Shown here piece by piece: positions 63,122 through 64,000 of a DNA stretch of 64,000 bases. This DNA is from an uncultured Anaerolineae bacterium (GTDB lineage Bacteria > Chloroflexota > Anaerolineae > Aggregatilineales > Phototrophicaceae). The stretch is from the NCBI GenBank assembly GCA_938022205.1, contig CALIEB010000001.1, positions 248,001 to 312,000 on the forward strand. Reading direction: 5' to 3'. The notes under the pieces were generated by a model that was not told where the DNA came from, ran no database searches, and saw only the letters and a program-made list of their open reading frames with translations. The position numbers and the translations under genes are program-made. Within the stretch, counting starts at the first letter, position 1. Every line of letters starts with the position of its first letter.

Positions 63122-64000
63122 CTACTCCACCAGCAACACGCCCGCGACTAAGAAGTCTACGCCCAGCGGCAGCACCGACAGCCGTGCGCCTGTCGCGCCG
63201 TCATAGACCACGAGGCGCACGTGAAACGCGCCCGCGCGCGTCGCGGTCACGCACGCTGCTTCACCAAGCGGCACGTCGTGCTGCGCGACTACCGCCGCGA
63301 AAAACTCGGTAAGTTGCGCACTCACGCGCCAATCGCCCGCTACGTCGCCCACGTGTAACGCCTCACCTGCGCACCACGCCTCGCCCACGCGCAAGCGCGT
63401 TACCATATCCAGCCTGCCTGTGTAGCGTGCTACATCGCCAAACGTGTGTTCAGGCGGCGACTTTTCGGCATCGAGGCGCAGCACCAGCACATCCTGCACG
63501 CGGCGCAGTTCGCCCACACCGCGCCCGAGCGCGCCGACGACATCCCACAACGCGGGGTCTTGCGCTTGCGTCACCAACCAAAGGCGTGGCACATGCCGCA
63601 GTCTTTCGACAAGTGCGCGCCGCTCAAGCGGGCTAAGCGGCTGCCAGCTCATGTCAACGGTGATGCCGCCCAGCATGCCCGTGTCGCGGGCGTGGTAGCG
63701 CAGCGGGTGGCTGTCCAACAGCGCGATTAGCGCAGGCTCAAGGTCATGGCGCAGCGCGGCGACCTCTTGTGCTAGCGGGGCGTAAGGCGGCTTAGGCAGC
63801 CAGATGAAACTTTGCAGCTGAACAATCGTCAACAGCAGCACCGCCGCCACCAACCAAACGGCGCGCCGCAGCAGCACCGTCAGTCCCAAGCTGACGAGCA
63901 TCGCCCACACGCCCCACAGCGGCAGCACATAGCGCAACTGAAAGACCGGCGTTTGTGTGTTTGTCGCCAGCAGCACGCCCACTGGCACAAGCCCGAACGC
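63122..64000 (-). CDS. C-terminal part of a membrane protein, GT39/ArnT-like, runs off window
   Basis: 293 residues visible, open at the right edge. The first part has two hydrophobic segments (PVFQLRYVLPLWGVWAMLVS and VWLVAAVLLLTIVQLQSF), the Q-x-R-Y-x-L-P loop being typical of the last helices of GT39-type mannosyl- or aminoarabinosyl transferases. A long extracytoplasmic tail follows, about 240 residues of mixed alpha/beta without a recognised domain. The N-terminal catalytic part is outside the window, so the family call is tentative. Confidence 0.65.
   Translation of the reverse strand, partial: AFGLVPVGVLLATNTQTPVFQLRYVLPLWGVWAMLVSLGLTVLLRRAVWLVAAVLLLTIVQLQSFIWLPKPPYAPLAQEVAALRHDLEPALIALLDSHPLRYHARDTGMLGGITVDMSWQPLSPLERRALVERLRHVPRLWLVTQAQDPALWDVVGALGRGVGELRRVQDVLVLRLDAEKSPPEHTFGDVARYTGRLDMVTRLRVGEAWCAGEALHVGDVAGDWRVSAQLTEFFAAVVAQHDVPLGEAACVTATRAGAFHVRLVVYDGATGARLSVLPLGVDFLVAGVLLVE

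Noticed and set aside
1..64000. tRNA, rRNA, CRISPR arrays, insertion sequences and prophage
   Set aside because: I looked in the intergenic stretches and found no cloverleaf, repeat-spacer array, transposase, integrase or terminal repeats.

Overview
The window looks like a chromosomal segment of a Chloroflexota bacterium, probably an Anaerolineae-type lineage. This placement is an inference from gene content, not from a marker comparison. Supporting signs are very large multi-GAF sensor kinases, a YceD - primary sigma - RsfS run, many TPR proteins, secreted proteins with PT-rich linkers, two P450s and a high-GC genome. No phage, insertion sequence, CRISPR array, rRNA or tRNA was found. Genes are densely packed and no gene-free stretch exceeds 300 bases.

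1-8.75 kb: a two-component pair on the minus strand. A response regulator with a degenerate GGDEF domain is followed by a giant, incomplete histidine kinase with about eleven GAF domains. 8.9-11.5 kb: an AAA+ ATPase and a TPR protein. 11.5-14.5 kb: ilvD and an SbcD-type nuclease, minus strand. 14.7-21.0 kb: a seven-gene surface-sugar operon (two PLP aminotransferases, hexapeptide acetyltransferase, small membrane protein, Gfo/Idh/MocA dehydrogenase, formyltransferase, membrane-anchored GT2). 21.0-26.5 kb: a second large REC/PAS/GAF kinase translationally coupled to a TPR protein.

26.5-34.4 kb: gatB, ssb, an enoyl-CoA hydratase, a STAND-type NTPase with TPRs, an MBL-fold hydrolase, a dicluster ferredoxin and a GT2. 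34.5-38.1 kb: the yceD-sigma-rsfS block behind a strong promoter and leader hairpin, then holB and an orphan phage-tail-tube-like gene on the opposite strand. 38.1-49.8 kb: a P450, surE, a ParB-fold protein, an S1-domain protein, a phosphoribosyltransferase, rpsO, pnp, two SAM-methyltransferase-like genes and a second P450. 49.8-53.3 kb: a recF operon with three unstudied genes. 53.5-64 kb: pdxS, then an envelope/secretion neighbourhood (glycoside hydrolase, FHA protein, two secreted proteins, a HEAT-Yip1 membrane protein), a Dph6-like ATP pyrophosphatase and the C-terminal part of a membrane protein resembling a GT39-type transferase.

The most useful regulatory observation is a recurrent extended -10 promoter, TGCTAnnAT. 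It occurs upstream of at least eleven start codons on both strands, mostly without a good -35 element. The primary sigma factor in this window keeps the region 3.0 His and an acidic residue that in E. coli contact the TG dinucleotide. The least explained genes are the orphan tail-tube homologue overlapping holB, the eleven-GAF kinase, and the AAA+/TPR pair.
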